A stretch of 64,000 bases of DNA, taken from Streptomyces spiralis. GTDB lineage: Bacteria > Actinomycetota > Actinomycetes > Streptomycetales > Streptomycetaceae. Each line of letters opens with the position of its first letter. The first letter of the stretch is position 1. Positions 1 through 9,591 of this stretch are shown here, in pieces. The stretch lies in the NCBI RefSeq assembly GCF_014654675.1, contig NZ_BNBC01000010.1, positions 62,001 to 126,000 on the forward strand. Direction: 5' to 3'. The notes below the pieces were generated by a model. That model ran no database searches. It was not told the origin of the DNA and was given only the letters and a program-made list of their open reading frames with translations. Made by a program: the position numbers and the translations under genes.

Positions 1-16
1 CTCCGCGTCGCGCGGA

Positions 17-298
17 TTACGACTGACCGACAACCTCGTTGATCTCCAAGGTGTGGCTGGCCACAAGACCTCCCGCATCGACGGCTGCCAGCCTGGCGAG
101 TGCGGCGCGAGCGGCATCCTCTGATTCAAAGATCAGCACGGCAGTCCCGGTGTCACGCTCGTCCACGGCATGGAGGAACGTAGCGCTGACGAAGCCATCG
201 AGGGCCCTGACGCCCGGGAGGACTTTGTCCTCCACAATCTTCCGGATGTCCTTCACGCGGCTCACGTCGAAGTGATCCCTGCCAATTACTGCGTACAT
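17..298 (-). CDS. Small ABM-like alpha/beta-barrel protein
   Basis: A 93-residue protein beginning MYAVIGRDHFDV. It looks like a single dimeric alpha/beta-barrel (antibiotic-biosynthesis-monooxygenase-like) domain: an N-terminal strand, a helix (DIRKIVEDKVLPGV), then two strands around FVSATFLHAVD and GTAVLIFES, and a closing helix (EDAARAALARL). The open frame extends further upstream, but the ATG at 298 follows a good ribosome site (GAGAGGAAAA), so the longer version is rejected. No cofactor residues are visible and the substrate is unknown. It could be a quinol or heme-handling monooxygenase or only a structural relative. Fold is inferred from pattern, not from a search. Confidence 0.7.
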   Translation of the reverse strand: MYAVIGRDHFDVSRVKDIRKIVEDKVLPGVRALDGFVSATFLHAVDERDTGTAVLIFESEDAARAALARLAAVDAGGLVASHTLEINEVVGQS

Positions 299-335
299 CG
301 TTTTCCTCTCCGTCCACCGTCCAGGGTCGTTGCAC

Positions 336-660
336 CACGGCAAGGTGGGAGACAAATGCGTTCTGGCCCTGGTGAAGGTGTTCCCCAAGGCGGGCATCCT
401 CGGCGAGGACAAAGGTCTCGAGGTCGACCTGTGCCGGTGCTCGCAAGGCTCTCGCCGTTGCTGAGAAACGTGGCCCTGTCCGTGCTGGACGAGTACATCG
501 CCCAGGCGCCGGGCGGACCTCGTGTCGAGCAATTTCAGCAGGCCAAGCGTCGCCGGACTGGTCTGCCCAACCACCGGTCGATCCGGTATGCGGACGAGTG
601 GTGCCCGGCGGTATCGGGTACCCGAGTTTGCCCAGAGGTCCTGCGTCCCGACTGCCGACC
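336..660 (+). pseudogene. Group II intron reverse transcriptase/maturase remnant
   Basis: Two adjacent reading frames together recall the middle of a group II intron-encoded reverse transcriptase. The first (from 336) reads VGDKCVLALVKVFPKAGIL, the stretch before the palm. After a frame change near 410-440 the second frame gives LSPLLRNVALSVLDEY, then QAKRRRTGLPNHRSIRYADEW, where the catalytic palm motif YADD has become YADE. Neither the finger domain, the maturase X domain nor the HNH domain is present, and homology fades after about 660. This is a frameshifted scrap of a retroelement, not an active intron. The remaining DNA up to 924 shows no convincing gene. Confidence 0.6.
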
Positions 661-924
661 GAGAGGCGACGGCGTCCATCAGCCCATGCTCGGCATCGCC
701 GAGACAGGCCCCTTCCTCTGCATGCCGGGCAGGGTTCACCCCGCATGCCCGACCTGCTGCCTCGTGCCGGCGGCCGACATCGTCGGATTCGGCAGGCATC
801 CACTTGATCAACCCGAGGATCCCCCACACCGTCCACCAGCGTGGCAGCGTCCCCCGTCAAACGACAGCGCGCCCGCGAAACACGCGTTGCGGACGCAGAC
901 CCAGGCGCAAAACAGGAGAGCGCA

Positions 925-1215
925 ATGTGGTACCTCGTGGAACTCGAGTACATTCCCGATAAGTTCGCCCCCGTGCGTCCCGATCACCGCAACTACCTCG
1001 TCGGGCTCACACGGGAGGGAAAGCTGGGCTTCGCGGGCCGGTTCGACGACGACAGCGGCGGCGTTTTCCTGTACGGACCGGGCACGGAGCAGGAACTACA
1101 GACCTTGATGGACAATGATCCGTACATCCTCGAAGGCGTTGTGGCCCGACGAACGGTGCGCCCGTTCGTTCCCGGTGTTGCCTTCGGCCTGCTACCCGAG
1201 GACCACTACGAGTGA
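925..1215 (+). CDS. YCII-related domain protein
   Basis: A 96-residue protein (MWYLVELEYIPDKFAPVRPDH...) with the pattern of the YciI/YCII family: a small ferredoxin-like fold with the N-terminal strand, R-x-x-H-x-x-Y-L region (RPDHRNYL), a GKLGFAGRF strand, and a C-terminal DDPY-like segment (NDPYILEGVVARRTV). The start is set by AGGAG five to nine bases upstream of ATG 925. YCII proteins are proposed to bind or convert small reactive metabolites using a conserved His/Asp pair; the exact reaction here is unknown. It stands alone between a retroelement scrap and a convergent DedA gene. Confidence 0.8.
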   Translation: MWYLVELEYIPDKFAPVRPDHRNYLVGLTREGKLGFAGRFDDDSGGVFLYGPGTEQELQTLMDNDPYILEGVVARRTVRPFVPGVAFGLLPEDHYE

Positions 1216-1296
1216 CCCGAACCGGTTCGGGGAATTCCTCGTGGCGAAGACGTCACAGGGCGACGGCCCGCCGCAGCCACGACCGACGCTGTCCGC

Positions 1297-1947
1297 TCAC
1301 TGTGAGGCCGAACGCGACTGTGCCCGCCGGCCGCGGCGCGCGCGGCGCGCCTCGGCCAGCAGGGGGAGCAGGGAGAGGACGACGACCAGGGCGACCAGCG
1401 GCAGCAGGTAGTCCTCGACATGGGGCACGGAGGAGCCGAGGGTGTATCCGGCCAGGACCAGGCTCTGGGACCAGAGCAGGCCGCCGACCACCTGCCACAC
1501 GGTGAAGGTGCGCGTGGGCACGCCGAGGGCGCCGGCCGCCGGGTGCAGCACCGTGCGCAGCATCGGCACGAAACGGCCGATGACCAGGGCCTTTCCGTGG
1601 CCGTAGCGGGCCAGGAGCCGCTCCGCCCGTGCCGCCGCCTGTCGCAGTCGTCGGCTGGAGGAACGGGCCAGCAGCGCCCGCCCGCCGTGCCGCCCGATGA
1701 GGAACCCGACCTGCCCTCCCGCCACGGCGCCGACGGCGGCACACAGCAGGACCTGCCACAGCTGGAGCCGGGGCGCCTGCTGGGCGCTGCCCGCGCACAG
1801 CACACCGGCCGGGAACAGCAGTGTGTCGCCGGGCAGGAAGAAGCCGACCACCAGCAGACCCGACTCCGCGAAGATCACCACGAGCACCCCGAGGGCCCCG
1901 AAGGCGGCCAGTACCGAGGCGCTGTCCGTCGGATCGACGGCGATCAC
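1297..1947 (-). CDS. DedA family membrane protein
   Basis: A 216-residue integral membrane protein of the DedA (SNARE-associated/VTT) family. Family landmarks are present: an N-terminal re-entrant and membrane stretch containing FFLPGDTLLFPAG, the GGQVGFLIGRHGGR loop, the arm RYGHGKALVIGRFVPMLRT with the conserved F/R-x-x-P, and a C-terminal hydrophobic pair ending in a basic tail. Members transport or flip polyprenyl phosphates or phospholipids and support membrane homeostasis. GTG 1947 is chosen because GGGAGGCGAGG lies just upstream; an ATG at 2019 would add 24 Arg/Gly-rich residues atypical of the family. It is convergent with the YCII gene and divergent from the lacI gene. Confidence 0.82.
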   Translation of the reverse strand: MIAVDPTDSASVLAAFGALGVLVVIFAESGLLVVGFFLPGDTLLFPAGVLCAGSAQQAPRLQLWQVLLCAAVGAVAGGQVGFLIGRHGGRALLARSSSRRLRQAAARAERLLARYGHGKALVIGRFVPMLRTVLHPAAGALGVPTRTFTVWQVVGGLLWSQSLVLAGYTLGSSVPHVEDYLLPLVALVVVLSLLPLLAEARRARRGRRAQSRSASQ

Positions 1948-2072
1948 CTCCCTCGCCTCCCTGACGTCCGCCCCATCGCGTCCCGGCCCCTCTCGGCGCG
2001 GCCCGCCTCCCTCCAGCATCCCGTGGCGGCGGCACGGCCGCCTGTTTCAGGCCGGGCCCGCTCAATATGGGG

Positions 2073-2102
2073 GTGAAATCCTTTTCACCAGCAGGGTAGG
2101 GT
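2073..2102 (+). promoter_or_regulatory. Promoter and LacI operator of the arabinan-locus repressor
   Basis: GTGAAATCCTTTTCAC at 2073-2088 is a palindrome (arms GTGAAA/TTTCAC). The same core recurs at 7801-7816 and 7943-7958. Its left half can serve as a -35 element; a consensus-like -10 TAGGGT follows at 2097-2102 with an 18-base spacer. Binding of the repressor here would occlude its own promoter. Palindrome and boxes are seen; autoregulation is inferred. Confidence 0.6.
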
Positions 2103-2125
2103 GGGAAGCCGGACCCGGTGAAAGG

Positions 2126-3151
2126 ATGCGGACACAGGTGGTGACGATCCATGACGTGGCGCGAGCCGCCGGAGTATCCCCGGCGACCGTCTCGCGTGTG
2201 TTCAACGGCGGCAGGGTCACACCGGAACGCGCCCAGTCCGTGCAACAGGCCGCCGCGGAACTCGGTTTCGCGCCCAACCGGCTGGCGCGAAGCCTGCGCA
2301 AGCAGCGCTCCAGTGTGATCGCCCTGATCATCCCGGACATCGAGAACCCGTTCTTCACCTCGCTCGCCCGCGGTGTCGAGGACGCCGCGCAGCGCACCAG
2401 TCTCTCGGTGGTGCTGTGCAACTCCGACGAGGACACCGACAAGGAGCGGCGCTACCTCGAGGTCGCGCTCGGTGAGCAGATGGCGGGTGTGATCGTGGCG
2501 GCGGCCTCTCAGGACGACACGGACCTGGGGCCGCTCATCGCCCGGGGCGTGCCCGTGGTCGCCGTCGACCGGCGGCCGCACGACGCCGAGGTGGACGCGG
2601 TCAGGGCCGACGACCAGCACGGCGGCGAGGTGGCCACCCGCCATCTGCTCCAGGCCGGCTACCGCAGGATCGCCTGTATCACCGGACCCGAGGGTGCCTC
2701 CACCTCCGAGGAGCGCCTGGCCGGCTACCGCGCGGCGCTGCACGCGGCCCGGAGCGAGGGAATCGCGGCCGACGACGCCTACGTACGGCACGCCGACTTC
2801 CGCGTCGAGGGCGGCCGGGCGGCGATGCGCGAGCTGCTGGCCCTGCCCGAGCCGCCCGACGCGGTGTTCGTCACCAACAACCTCATGACCATCGGCGCCC
2901 TCGACGCCCTGGCCGAGGCCGGCCGCACCCCGCCCGGCGTCGGCGTGCTCTCCTTCGGCGACGTCCCCTGGGCGTCGCTGGTGCGGCCGTCGCTGACGGC
3001 GGTGGAGCTGCCGTCGTACGAGCTCGGGCGCGCCGCCGCCGATCTGCTGCTGCAGCGCATGGAGGGCAGCGCGGCACCGCTGCAGACCGTGGTGCTGCGC
3101 ACCAGGCTCCAGATCCGGGAGAGCACCGCCGGGCCGGTCGCCTCGGACTGA
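2126..3151 (+). CDS. LacI family repressor of the putative D-arabinan locus
   Basis: A 341-residue LacI/GalR regulator. Residues 7-30 form the helix-turn-helix and hinge helix (IHDVARAAGVSPATVSRVFNGG), followed by a periplasmic-binding-like ligand domain with the typical IIPDIENPFFTSLARGVE strand, the GVPVVAVDR loop and the C-terminal SFGDVPWASLVRPSLT segment. ATG 2126 is used; GTG 2138 or 2141 in the same frame are alternatives and have a better placed AAAGGA. It is convergent with the ABC permease gene across a strong terminator. Three matching palindromes in the locus suggest that it represses itself, GH172/importer and kinase/isomerase transcription until a sugar (perhaps D-arabinose or an arabinan fragment) is bound. 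Confidence 0.9.
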   Translation: MRTQVVTIHDVARAAGVSPATVSRVFNGGRVTPERAQSVQQAAAELGFAPNRLARSLRKQRSSVIALIIPDIENPFFTSLARGVEDAAQRTSLSVVLCNSDEDTDKERRYLEVALGEQMAGVIVAAASQDDTDLGPLIARGVPVVAVDRRPHDAEVDAVRADDQHGGEVATRHLLQAGYRRIACITGPEGASTSEERLAGYRAALHAARSEGIAADDAYVRHADFRVEGGRAAMRELLALPEPPDAVFVTNNLMTIGALDALAEAGRTPPGVGVLSFGDVPWASLVRPSLTAVELPSYELGRAAADLLLQRMEGSAAPLQTVVLRTRLQIRESTAGPVASD

Positions 3152-3168
3152 CGGACCCGCGGGACGCC

Positions 3169-3214
3169 GAGAGGGGCGCCGCACCGGTCGGATGACCGGT
3201 GCGGCGCCCCTCTC
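3169..3214. terminator. Bidirectional terminator between lacI and permease genes
   Basis: A perfect 21-base-pair stem (3169-3189 with 3194-3214) closes a GGAT loop, between the converging lacI gene and the downstream end of the importer operon. There is no U tract, as is usual in Streptomyces. Confidence 0.85.
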
Positions 3215-3227
3215 GCGTGCCGTGCCG

Positions 3228-4097
3228 CTACTTCAGACCGGACGTCTTGATCGACTCCACGATCTGCCGCTGGAAGACGAAGAACAGCACCAGCATGGGC
3301 AGTGCGGCCACCGTGGCCGCGGCCAGGATGTAGTTCCAGTTCGAGGCGGCCTGGGTCGCGAACGAGGCGATGCCGAGCTGGATCACCGTGAGGCTCTGGT
3401 CGTTGGTGGAGACCAGCGGCCAGACGAAGGCGTTCCAGTTGGCGAGGAAGAAGAAGACCGCGAGGGCCGACAGGATCGGGCGGGACATCGGCAGCACGAT
3501 GTTCCAGTAGACCCGCCGGTGGCCACAGCCGTCGACGATCGCCGCCTCCTCCAGCTCCTTGGGCAGGCCCAGGTAGAACTGGCGCAGCAGGAAGATGCCG
3601 AACGCGTTGAAGATCGCCGGGATGATCAGGCCGGCGTAGCTGTTGAGCAGGTGCAGCTCACGAGCCACGACGAACAGCGGGATCAGCACCACCGGCGGGG
3701 TGACCAGAAGCGTCGAGAAGATCAACCCGAAGATCTTCTCACGGCCCGGGAAGCGCAGCCGGGCCAGCGCGTAAGCGGCCATCGAGTGGAAGAACAGCGA
3801 CACGACCGTGATCACCGCGGACACGAAGAAGCTGTTCCACAGGAAGCGCGCGAACGGCACCTGGGTGAAGACGTCGACGAAGTTCTGGAAGGTGAAGTCC
3901 TTCGGTATGAGCCGGCCGTCGGTGACCGTGCTCCGTGTCTTGAACGCGGAGTCGACCATCCACAGCACCGGGAACACGCTCACCAGGGACACCACGATGG
4001 CCAGCACCGTCAGCCAGATGCGGCTGGTCCTGCCGATACTCCCGGAGTTTCCGGCGCCTCGCACCTTCACTCCGCCCGTCGCCACGTCACTCGCCAT
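3228..4097 (-). CDS. Carbohydrate ABC importer permease (MalG type)
   Basis: A 289-residue inner-membrane permease of the CUT1 sugar importer family. It has a basic N-terminus, a first membrane span (IWLTVLAIVVSLVSVFPVLWMV), then the binding-protein-dependent transport domain, including the EAA loop that docks to the ATPase (EEAAIVDGCGHRRVYWNIVLP) and a C-terminal span before RQIVESIKTSGLK. It overlaps the upstream permease by 11 bases, so the two are translationally linked. No ATPase gene is nearby; in Streptomyces such importers usually share the multi-sugar ATPase MsiK. The proposed cargo is arabinan-derived oligosaccharide, inferred from neighbours only. Confidence 0.92.
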   Translation of the reverse strand: MASDVATGGVKVRGAGNSGSIGRTSRIWLTVLAIVVSLVSVFPVLWMVDSAFKTRSTVTDGRLIPKDFTFQNFVDVFTQVPFARFLWNSFFVSAVITVVSLFFHSMAAYALARLRFPGREKIFGLIFSTLLVTPPVVLIPLFVVARELHLLNSYAGLIIPAIFNAFGIFLLRQFYLGLPKELEEAAIVDGCGHRRVYWNIVLPMSRPILSALAVFFFLANWNAFVWPLVSTNDQSLTVIQLGIASFATQAASNWNYILAAATVAALPMLVLFFVFQRQIVESIKTSGLK

Positions 4098-5064
4098 CGT
4101 CGAACCTCCCGCCCTTCGTCACCTTGAAGATCACCCCGGCGAAGACGACCATGATCAACACCAGGAAGGTGCCCATGGCCGACGCGTATCCGTACTCCCC
4201 GAAGGTGAAGGCCTGCTGGTAGATGTAGAAGATCGCCAGCGAGGTGCCGTTGGCCGGGCCGCCCTTGGTCAGCACGAAGAGCAGGTCGAGACCACCGGTG
4301 ATGGCCGCGACCGTCGACATCAGCAGCACGAAGAAGCTGGTCGGCCGGAGGAGCGGCCAGGTGATCGAGCGGAACGACCGCCAGGCGCTCGCGCCGTCGA
4401 TCCGGGCGGCCTCGTAGTACTCCTGCGGGATCTCCTGGAGCCCGGCCAGAAAGATGATCATGTAGTAGCCCATCATCACCCACGTCATCACGGCGATGAC
4501 CGAGGCGAGCGCCAGACCCGGGGACCCCAGCCAGGACGCGCCGCCGAAGCCGGCCGCCCGCATGGCCTTGTTCACCACCCCGACCTGGTCGTCGAGCATG
4601 AACTTCCAGAGCACGCCCACCACCACGAGGCTGATCACGTACGGCAGGAACAGCGCGGTGCGGTAGGCGCCCACGCCGGGCAGCTTCTGCTTGACCAGCA
4701 GCCCGAGGGCGAGGCTCAGGCAGAACAGCACGGGCACCAGGACCACCACATAGATTCCGGTGATCTTCATGGACTGCCAGAACAGCGGGTCGTGGAACAT
4801 CCGGTCGTAGTTGCCGAGCCCGACCCACTGGTAGCTGCCGAAGCCGCTGACCTGGAACAGGCTCAGCACGACGGAGAGCACCATCGGGATGGCGACGAAC
4901 ACCAGCAGGCCGAGGGCGTCCGGGGCGAGGAACAGGCCGGCCGCCACCCACTCGCGGTGCCGGCGGCTGAGCCGCGGATGTGCGGAAGCGGGTGCCTGGG
5001 CCGTGGGCCCGCCCGTGGTGCGGGGCTTCGCCCCGGCCGTGTCGTGTGCGGTCACGCTGCTCAT
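4087..5064 (-). CDS. Carbohydrate ABC importer permease (MalF type)
   Basis: A 325-residue permease, partner of the following MalG-type protein. Spans include VAAGLFLAPDALGLLVFVAIP and several later hydrophobic helices; the ATPase-docking EAA loop is YYEAARIDGASAWRSFRSITWP. The start ATG at 5064 overlaps the stop of the binding-protein gene by four bases (ATGA), showing a single operon: GH172, binding protein, MalF, MalG. It forms the membrane channel with its partner and needs an unlinked ATPase. Confidence 0.92.
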   Translation of the reverse strand: MSSVTAHDTAGAKPRTTGGPTAQAPASAHPRLSRRHREWVAAGLFLAPDALGLLVFVAIPMVLSVVLSLFQVSGFGSYQWVGLGNYDRMFHDPLFWQSMKITGIYVVVLVPVLFCLSLALGLLVKQKLPGVGAYRTALFLPYVISLVVVGVLWKFMLDDQVGVVNKAMRAAGFGGASWLGSPGLALASVIAVMTWVMMGYYMIIFLAGLQEIPQEYYEAARIDGASAWRSFRSITWPLLRPTSFFVLLMSTVAAITGGLDLLFVLTKGGPANGTSLAIFYIYQQAFTFGEYGYASAMGTFLVLIMVVFAGVIFKVTKGGRFDDGE

Positions 5065-6470
5065 ACCAGACTCGCCCCCTGGTAGCTCTTGGTGTAGGCC
5101 TTCATCGACTCGGCGGCCCGCTGGGTCTCGGCGGCCACGTCCGCGCCGGTGAGCATGGTCGACTGGATGGCGTCGGAGATCGCCTTGTAGACGACCGGGG
5201 GATAGCGCGGCTCGGCACGGCCCCCGGGGAAGACCTCATCCTTGAACTTCTTCATGATCGTCGAGTCGTAGCCGCCCTTGGCCGCGCCGCGCTCCAGCGC
5301 GGTGGTGCGGGGCGCCACGTCCGACTTGGCGCGGATGCACCAGTCCACCATCCGGTCGATGGCGTCGTCCTTCATCGAGCCGATCGCCCAGGCGCAGAAC
5401 TCGGCCGCGGCGTCGCTGTTGCCGCTCTGCGCGTTGGCACAGAACGACCAGCCGCCCAGCGTGGTGACGTACTTGCCGCCGTCCGGGGCCGGCAGCTTGA
5501 AGACGCCGTAACGGTACTCGGGGGCGAACGCCTTGAAGCTGGCGACGTTCCAGATGCCCGTCTGCCACATCGCGACGTTGTCGCCCTTGAAACCGCCGAT
5601 CACGTCGCCGGCCGCGGGAAGGGTGCGCGGGGCGATGCCGTGGCGCACGGCGTCCTGCCAGAAGGACAGCGCCTGGCGGGTGGCCTTCGAGTCGAAGGAG
5701 ACGTTGCCGTGCGCGTCCAGGACGTCGCCGCCGCCCTGCCACATCCACGGGTACCAGGTGAAGTTCTGGTAGTAGCCCGGGTTGGTCTCGAAGACGAGGC
5801 CGGCCCTCGTCCTGGTGCGCAGCTTGTCGCCCAGACCGAGCATCTGGTCCCAGGTGGTGGGGATGTCGCCCTCCGACAGCCCCGCCTTCTCCCAGGTGTC
5901 GATCGAGTAGAACATCGCCAGCGGCTCGATCTCCATCGGCAGGGCGTACACCTTGCCGTCGACCATCCGGCTGGTCAGCGCCGTCCCGTAGTCCTCCACG
6001 ACCCCGTGGTCCAGGTGCGGCGTGAGGTCGGCCAGCACGCCGCCGTTGTAGTACCGCAGGAAGTCGCCGGGGCTGAGCAGGAAGATGTCCGGGCCCGACC
6101 CGGTGGCGAACGCGGTGGGGAGTTTGGCGCCGTTGGTGTAGTCGCCGACGGGTATGTACACCAGTTCGATCTTGGGTGAGTGGGTGGAGTTCCACAGGTC
6201 GATCAAGTCGGTGAACCACTTCGCCTGGGCCCGGATCGCCGGATCCGGCGAGTTCTGCGGCGCGTAGAAGTTCCAGAACTTCATGGTGGCGCCCTTGGCC
6301 TGGGCCGTGCCGCAGCCGGTGAGCAGGGCCGGGGCGGCGAAGGCCGCCCCGGCGCCGGCGAGACCGGTGAGGAAGCGGCGGCGGGAGGCGTGCGGGGCCG
6401 GGCGGTCGGTTCGAACCGCCGTCTGGGCGGTCGGGGCCGCGGGCTCGGCTTCTTTGCCGTGCTGGAGCAT
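5061..6470 (-). CDS. Extracellular sugar-binding lipoprotein, Tat-exported
   Basis: A 469-residue family 1 solute-binding protein. Residues 30-35 carry a twin-arginine signal (RRRFLTG), followed by a hydrophobic stretch and a lipobox LLTGC with the lipidated cysteine at residue 53. Tat export suggests folding before secretion. The mature part shows the CUT1 binding-protein layout (KFWNFYAP, YTNGAKLPTAFATGSGPDIF, FKGDNVAMWQTGIW, LGGWSFCANAQS). ATG 6470 has a CAGGAG ribosome site; the open frame continues far upstream only as antisense of GH172. It feeds the two permeases downstream. Ligand is not deducible from sequence; context points to arabinan fragments. Confidence 0.92.
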   Translation of the reverse strand: MLQHGKEAEPAAPTAQTAVRTDRPAPHASRRRFLTGLAGAGAAFAAPALLTGCGTAQAKGATMKFWNFYAPQNSPDPAIRAQAKWFTDLIDLWNSTHSPKIELVYIPVGDYTNGAKLPTAFATGSGPDIFLLSPGDFLRYYNGGVLADLTPHLDHGVVEDYGTALTSRMVDGKVYALPMEIEPLAMFYSIDTWEKAGLSEGDIPTTWDQMLGLGDKLRTRTRAGLVFETNPGYYQNFTWYPWMWQGGGDVLDAHGNVSFDSKATRQALSFWQDAVRHGIAPRTLPAAGDVIGGFKGDNVAMWQTGIWNVASFKAFAPEYRYGVFKLPAPDGGKYVTTLGGWSFCANAQSGNSDAAAEFCAWAIGSMKDDAIDRMVDWCIRAKSDVAPRTTALERGAAKGGYDSTIMKKFKDEVFPGGRAEPRYPPVVYKAISDAIQSTMLTGADVAAETQRAAESMKAYTKSYQGASLV

Positions 6471-6549
6471 GCGTGCGCTCCTGTCGAGGTGTGATGGGCC
6501 TTGGGGACGGGCGGATCCTGGGGGGCGGGCCCGGGGGCGGATCCTGGGA

Positions 6550-6573
6550 ACCGGCCCCGCGGGCGGGGCCGGT
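6550..6573. terminator. Small GC hairpin between GH172 and binding-protein genes
   Basis: ACCGGCCCCGC and GCGGGGCCGGT pair around a two-base centre in the 131-base gap. It could attenuate or stabilise the GH172 message relative to the importer genes. A 14-base direct repeat (GGGCGGATCCTGGG) lies just beside it at roughly 6509 and 6534. Function is inferred. Confidence 0.4.
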
Positions 6574-6601
6574 CGCCCGGAAGCGACTCGCCGTACGGCG
6601 G

Positions 6602-7693
<1,092 letters not shown>

Positions 7694-7800
7694 CGTGTCT
7701 TGCCCTCATGGTGGAGTACGGGGGCGCGCGCCGCGGGCCGGCTGGGGCACCGTGGGGCGCGGAAGGAGCGAGGCGGCACCGACACCGCGGTGGAACACCT

Positions 7801-7816
7801 CTGAAATCCATTTCAC
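7801..7816. promoter_or_regulatory. LacI operator upstream of GH172 operon
   Basis: CTGAAATCCATTTCAC: arms TGAAAT/ATTTCA around CC, in the divergent gap about 110 bases upstream of the GH172 start. It shares its core with the sites at 2073 and 7943, so the same repressor is the likely ligand. Confidence 0.65.
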
Positions 7817-7936
7817 CGAAACGTAGAGGGGGTCCCCAGGGGTGTCAAGAGGTGAGACTCCCGGGCGTTTCGGGGCGCGGACCTTGTCTAGGCCAAGGCC
7901 TCTCACCTGGCGAAACCGCGCCTGCCGTGCGGACCC

Positions 7937-7965
7937 TTGACCCTGAAATCGATTTCTGCGATGGT
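7937..7965 (+). promoter_or_regulatory. Kinase promoter with LacI operator in the spacer
   Basis: A -35-like TTGACC (7937-7942) and a weak -10-like GATGGT (7960-7965) are separated by 17 bases, and that spacer is almost exactly the operator CTGAAATCGATTTCTG (7943-7958). A start of transcription about seven bases later would coincide with ATG 7973, giving a leaderless message. Boxes and palindrome are seen; promoter use is inferred. Confidence 0.55.
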
Positions 7966-7972
7966 CCTGGAC

Positions 7973-9451
7973 ATGCCTCGCAACGCAGTCATCGGCGTGG
8001 ACATCGGCACGTCGAGCAGCAAGGGCGTCCTCGTCGGCCTCGACGGCGCCCTGATCCGCTCGGCCGTACGGGAGCACAGACCCGCACGGCCGGGACCCGG
8101 CCACTTCGAAATGGACGCCTCCGTGTGGTGGCGCGAGTTCACCGAGCTCGCCCGCGAGCTGACCGGCCCCGGCGACACCACCGTGGTCGCCGTCGGCGTC
8201 AGCGGCATGGGACCCTGCGTCCTGCTGACCGACGAGAACGACACCCCGCTGCGCCCCGCGATCCTCTACGGCGTGGACACCCGCTCGGTCCGCCAGATCG
8301 AACGGATCGAGGAGCGGCTCGGCGCCGGGGAGATCATCCGGCGCTCGGGCTCGGCTCTGAGCACCCAGGCCGCCGGGCCGAAGATCGCCTGGATCGCCGA
8401 GGAGGAGCCCGAGCTCTACGCCCGGGCCCGCCGCCTCTACATGCCCAGCTCCTGGCTGGTCCGGCAGCTCACCGGCGCCTACGTCCTCGACCACCACTCG
8501 GCCAGCCAGTGCACCCCGCTCTACGACACGCACGCCTGCGAGTGGTACGCCCCCTGGGCCGCCGAGGTGGCCCCCGGCATCGAGCTGCCGCCGCTCGCCT
8601 GGTCCGGCGAGGCGGCCGGCACCGTCACTGCCGAGGCCGCCCGGGAGACCGGCCTGCCCGCCGGCATCCCCGTCACCACCGGCACCATCGACGCCTGGGC
8701 CGAGGCACTGAGCGTGGCTGCGCAGAACACCGGCGATCTGATGCTGATGTACGGCACCACCATGTTCCTCGTGCACACCGTCCCCAAGCCGCTCACCAGC
8801 CCGTCCCTGTGGGGCACGGTCGGCGCCCTGCCCGGCACCCGCAACCTGGCGGGCGGCATGGCCACCTCCGGAGCCGTCACCAACTGGCTGCGCGACCTGT
8901 TCGACGGCGCCGACCACACCGAGCTCACCCGGCTGGCCGCCGAGTCCGGCCCCGGCGCGGGCGGCCTGCTGATGCTGCCGTACTTCTCCGGCGAGCGCAC
9001 TCCGGTCATGGACCCGCACGCCCGCGGGGTCATCGCCGGGCTGACCCTCTCCCACACCCGCGGCGACCTGTACCGGGCCGCCCTGGAGGCGACCGGGTTC
9101 GGCGTGCGCCACAACGTCGAGGTCATCGAGGAGGCCGGCGGCGACATCCGCCGTGTGGTCGCCGTCGGCGGCGGCACCCAGGGCTCCCTGTGGACACAGA
9201 TCGTCTCCGACATCACCGGCCGCCCGCAGGAACTGCGCACCATCACGATCGGCGCGAGCTACGGCGGTGCGCTGCTGGCCGCCCAGCTCGTCGGGGACGC
9301 CTCCGTCGACGACTGGAACCCGGTGCGCGAGACGGTGACGCCACGCGCCGAGAACACCGCGCGCTACGACGCGCTGTACGCCCTCTACCGGCGGCTGTAC
9401 CCGGACACCGCGGACGCCGTCCACACGCTGGCGGCGCTCCAGGAGCGCTGA
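7973..9451 (+). CDS. FGGY family sugar kinase, probable D-ribulokinase
   Basis: A 492-residue FGGY carbohydrate kinase. The N-terminal phosphate loop is VIGVDIGTSSSKG (residues 7-19); YGVDTRSVRQIERIEE and GTIDAWAEALS are typical of the first and second actin-like domains; the C-terminal ATP/sugar signature lies near residue 400 (VAVGGGTQGSLWTQIVSDITG). ATG 7973 is preferred: it begins right at the conserved fold and may be leaderless; ATG 7961 in frame is an alternative. Family members phosphorylate pentuloses, xylulose, glycerol and others. Followed by a fucose/arabinose-type isomerase, the likely reaction is D-ribulose to D-ribulose 5-phosphate, entering the pentose phosphate pathway. Confidence 0.88.
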   Translation: MPRNAVIGVDIGTSSSKGVLVGLDGALIRSAVREHRPARPGPGHFEMDASVWWREFTELARELTGPGDTTVVAVGVSGMGPCVLLTDENDTPLRPAILYGVDTRSVRQIERIEERLGAGEIIRRSGSALSTQAAGPKIAWIAEEEPELYARARRLYMPSSWLVRQLTGAYVLDHHSASQCTPLYDTHACEWYAPWAAEVAPGIELPPLAWSGEAAGTVTAEAARETGLPAGIPVTTGTIDAWAEALSVAAQNTGDLMLMYGTTMFLVHTVPKPLTSPSLWGTVGALPGTRNLAGGMATSGAVTNWLRDLFDGADHTELTRLAAESGPGAGGLLMLPYFSGERTPVMDPHARGVIAGLTLSHTRGDLYRAALEATGFGVRHNVEVIEEAGGDIRRVVAVGGGTQGSLWTQIVSDITGRPQELRTITIGASYGGALLAAQLVGDASVDDWNPVRETVTPRAENTARYDALYALYRRLYPDTADAVHTLAALQER

Positions 9452-9591
9452 CGGCGGCCCCGGCCCACGCAGACACAGACATGTGCCCGTGCACGTCACG
9501 GGCGCGACACACCCGCAGCAGCCCTCACGACCGGCCAGGACGCGCGGCCGGCCGTGCCTCTGCGCACACCCGAACCCCCAACGGAGACCGC

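Noticed and set aside
661..829. Possible minus-strand gene (MWGILGLIKWMPAESDDVG...)
   Set aside because: No ribosome site or recognised motif, and the frame merges into the retroelement remnant. Composition is like a chance frame.
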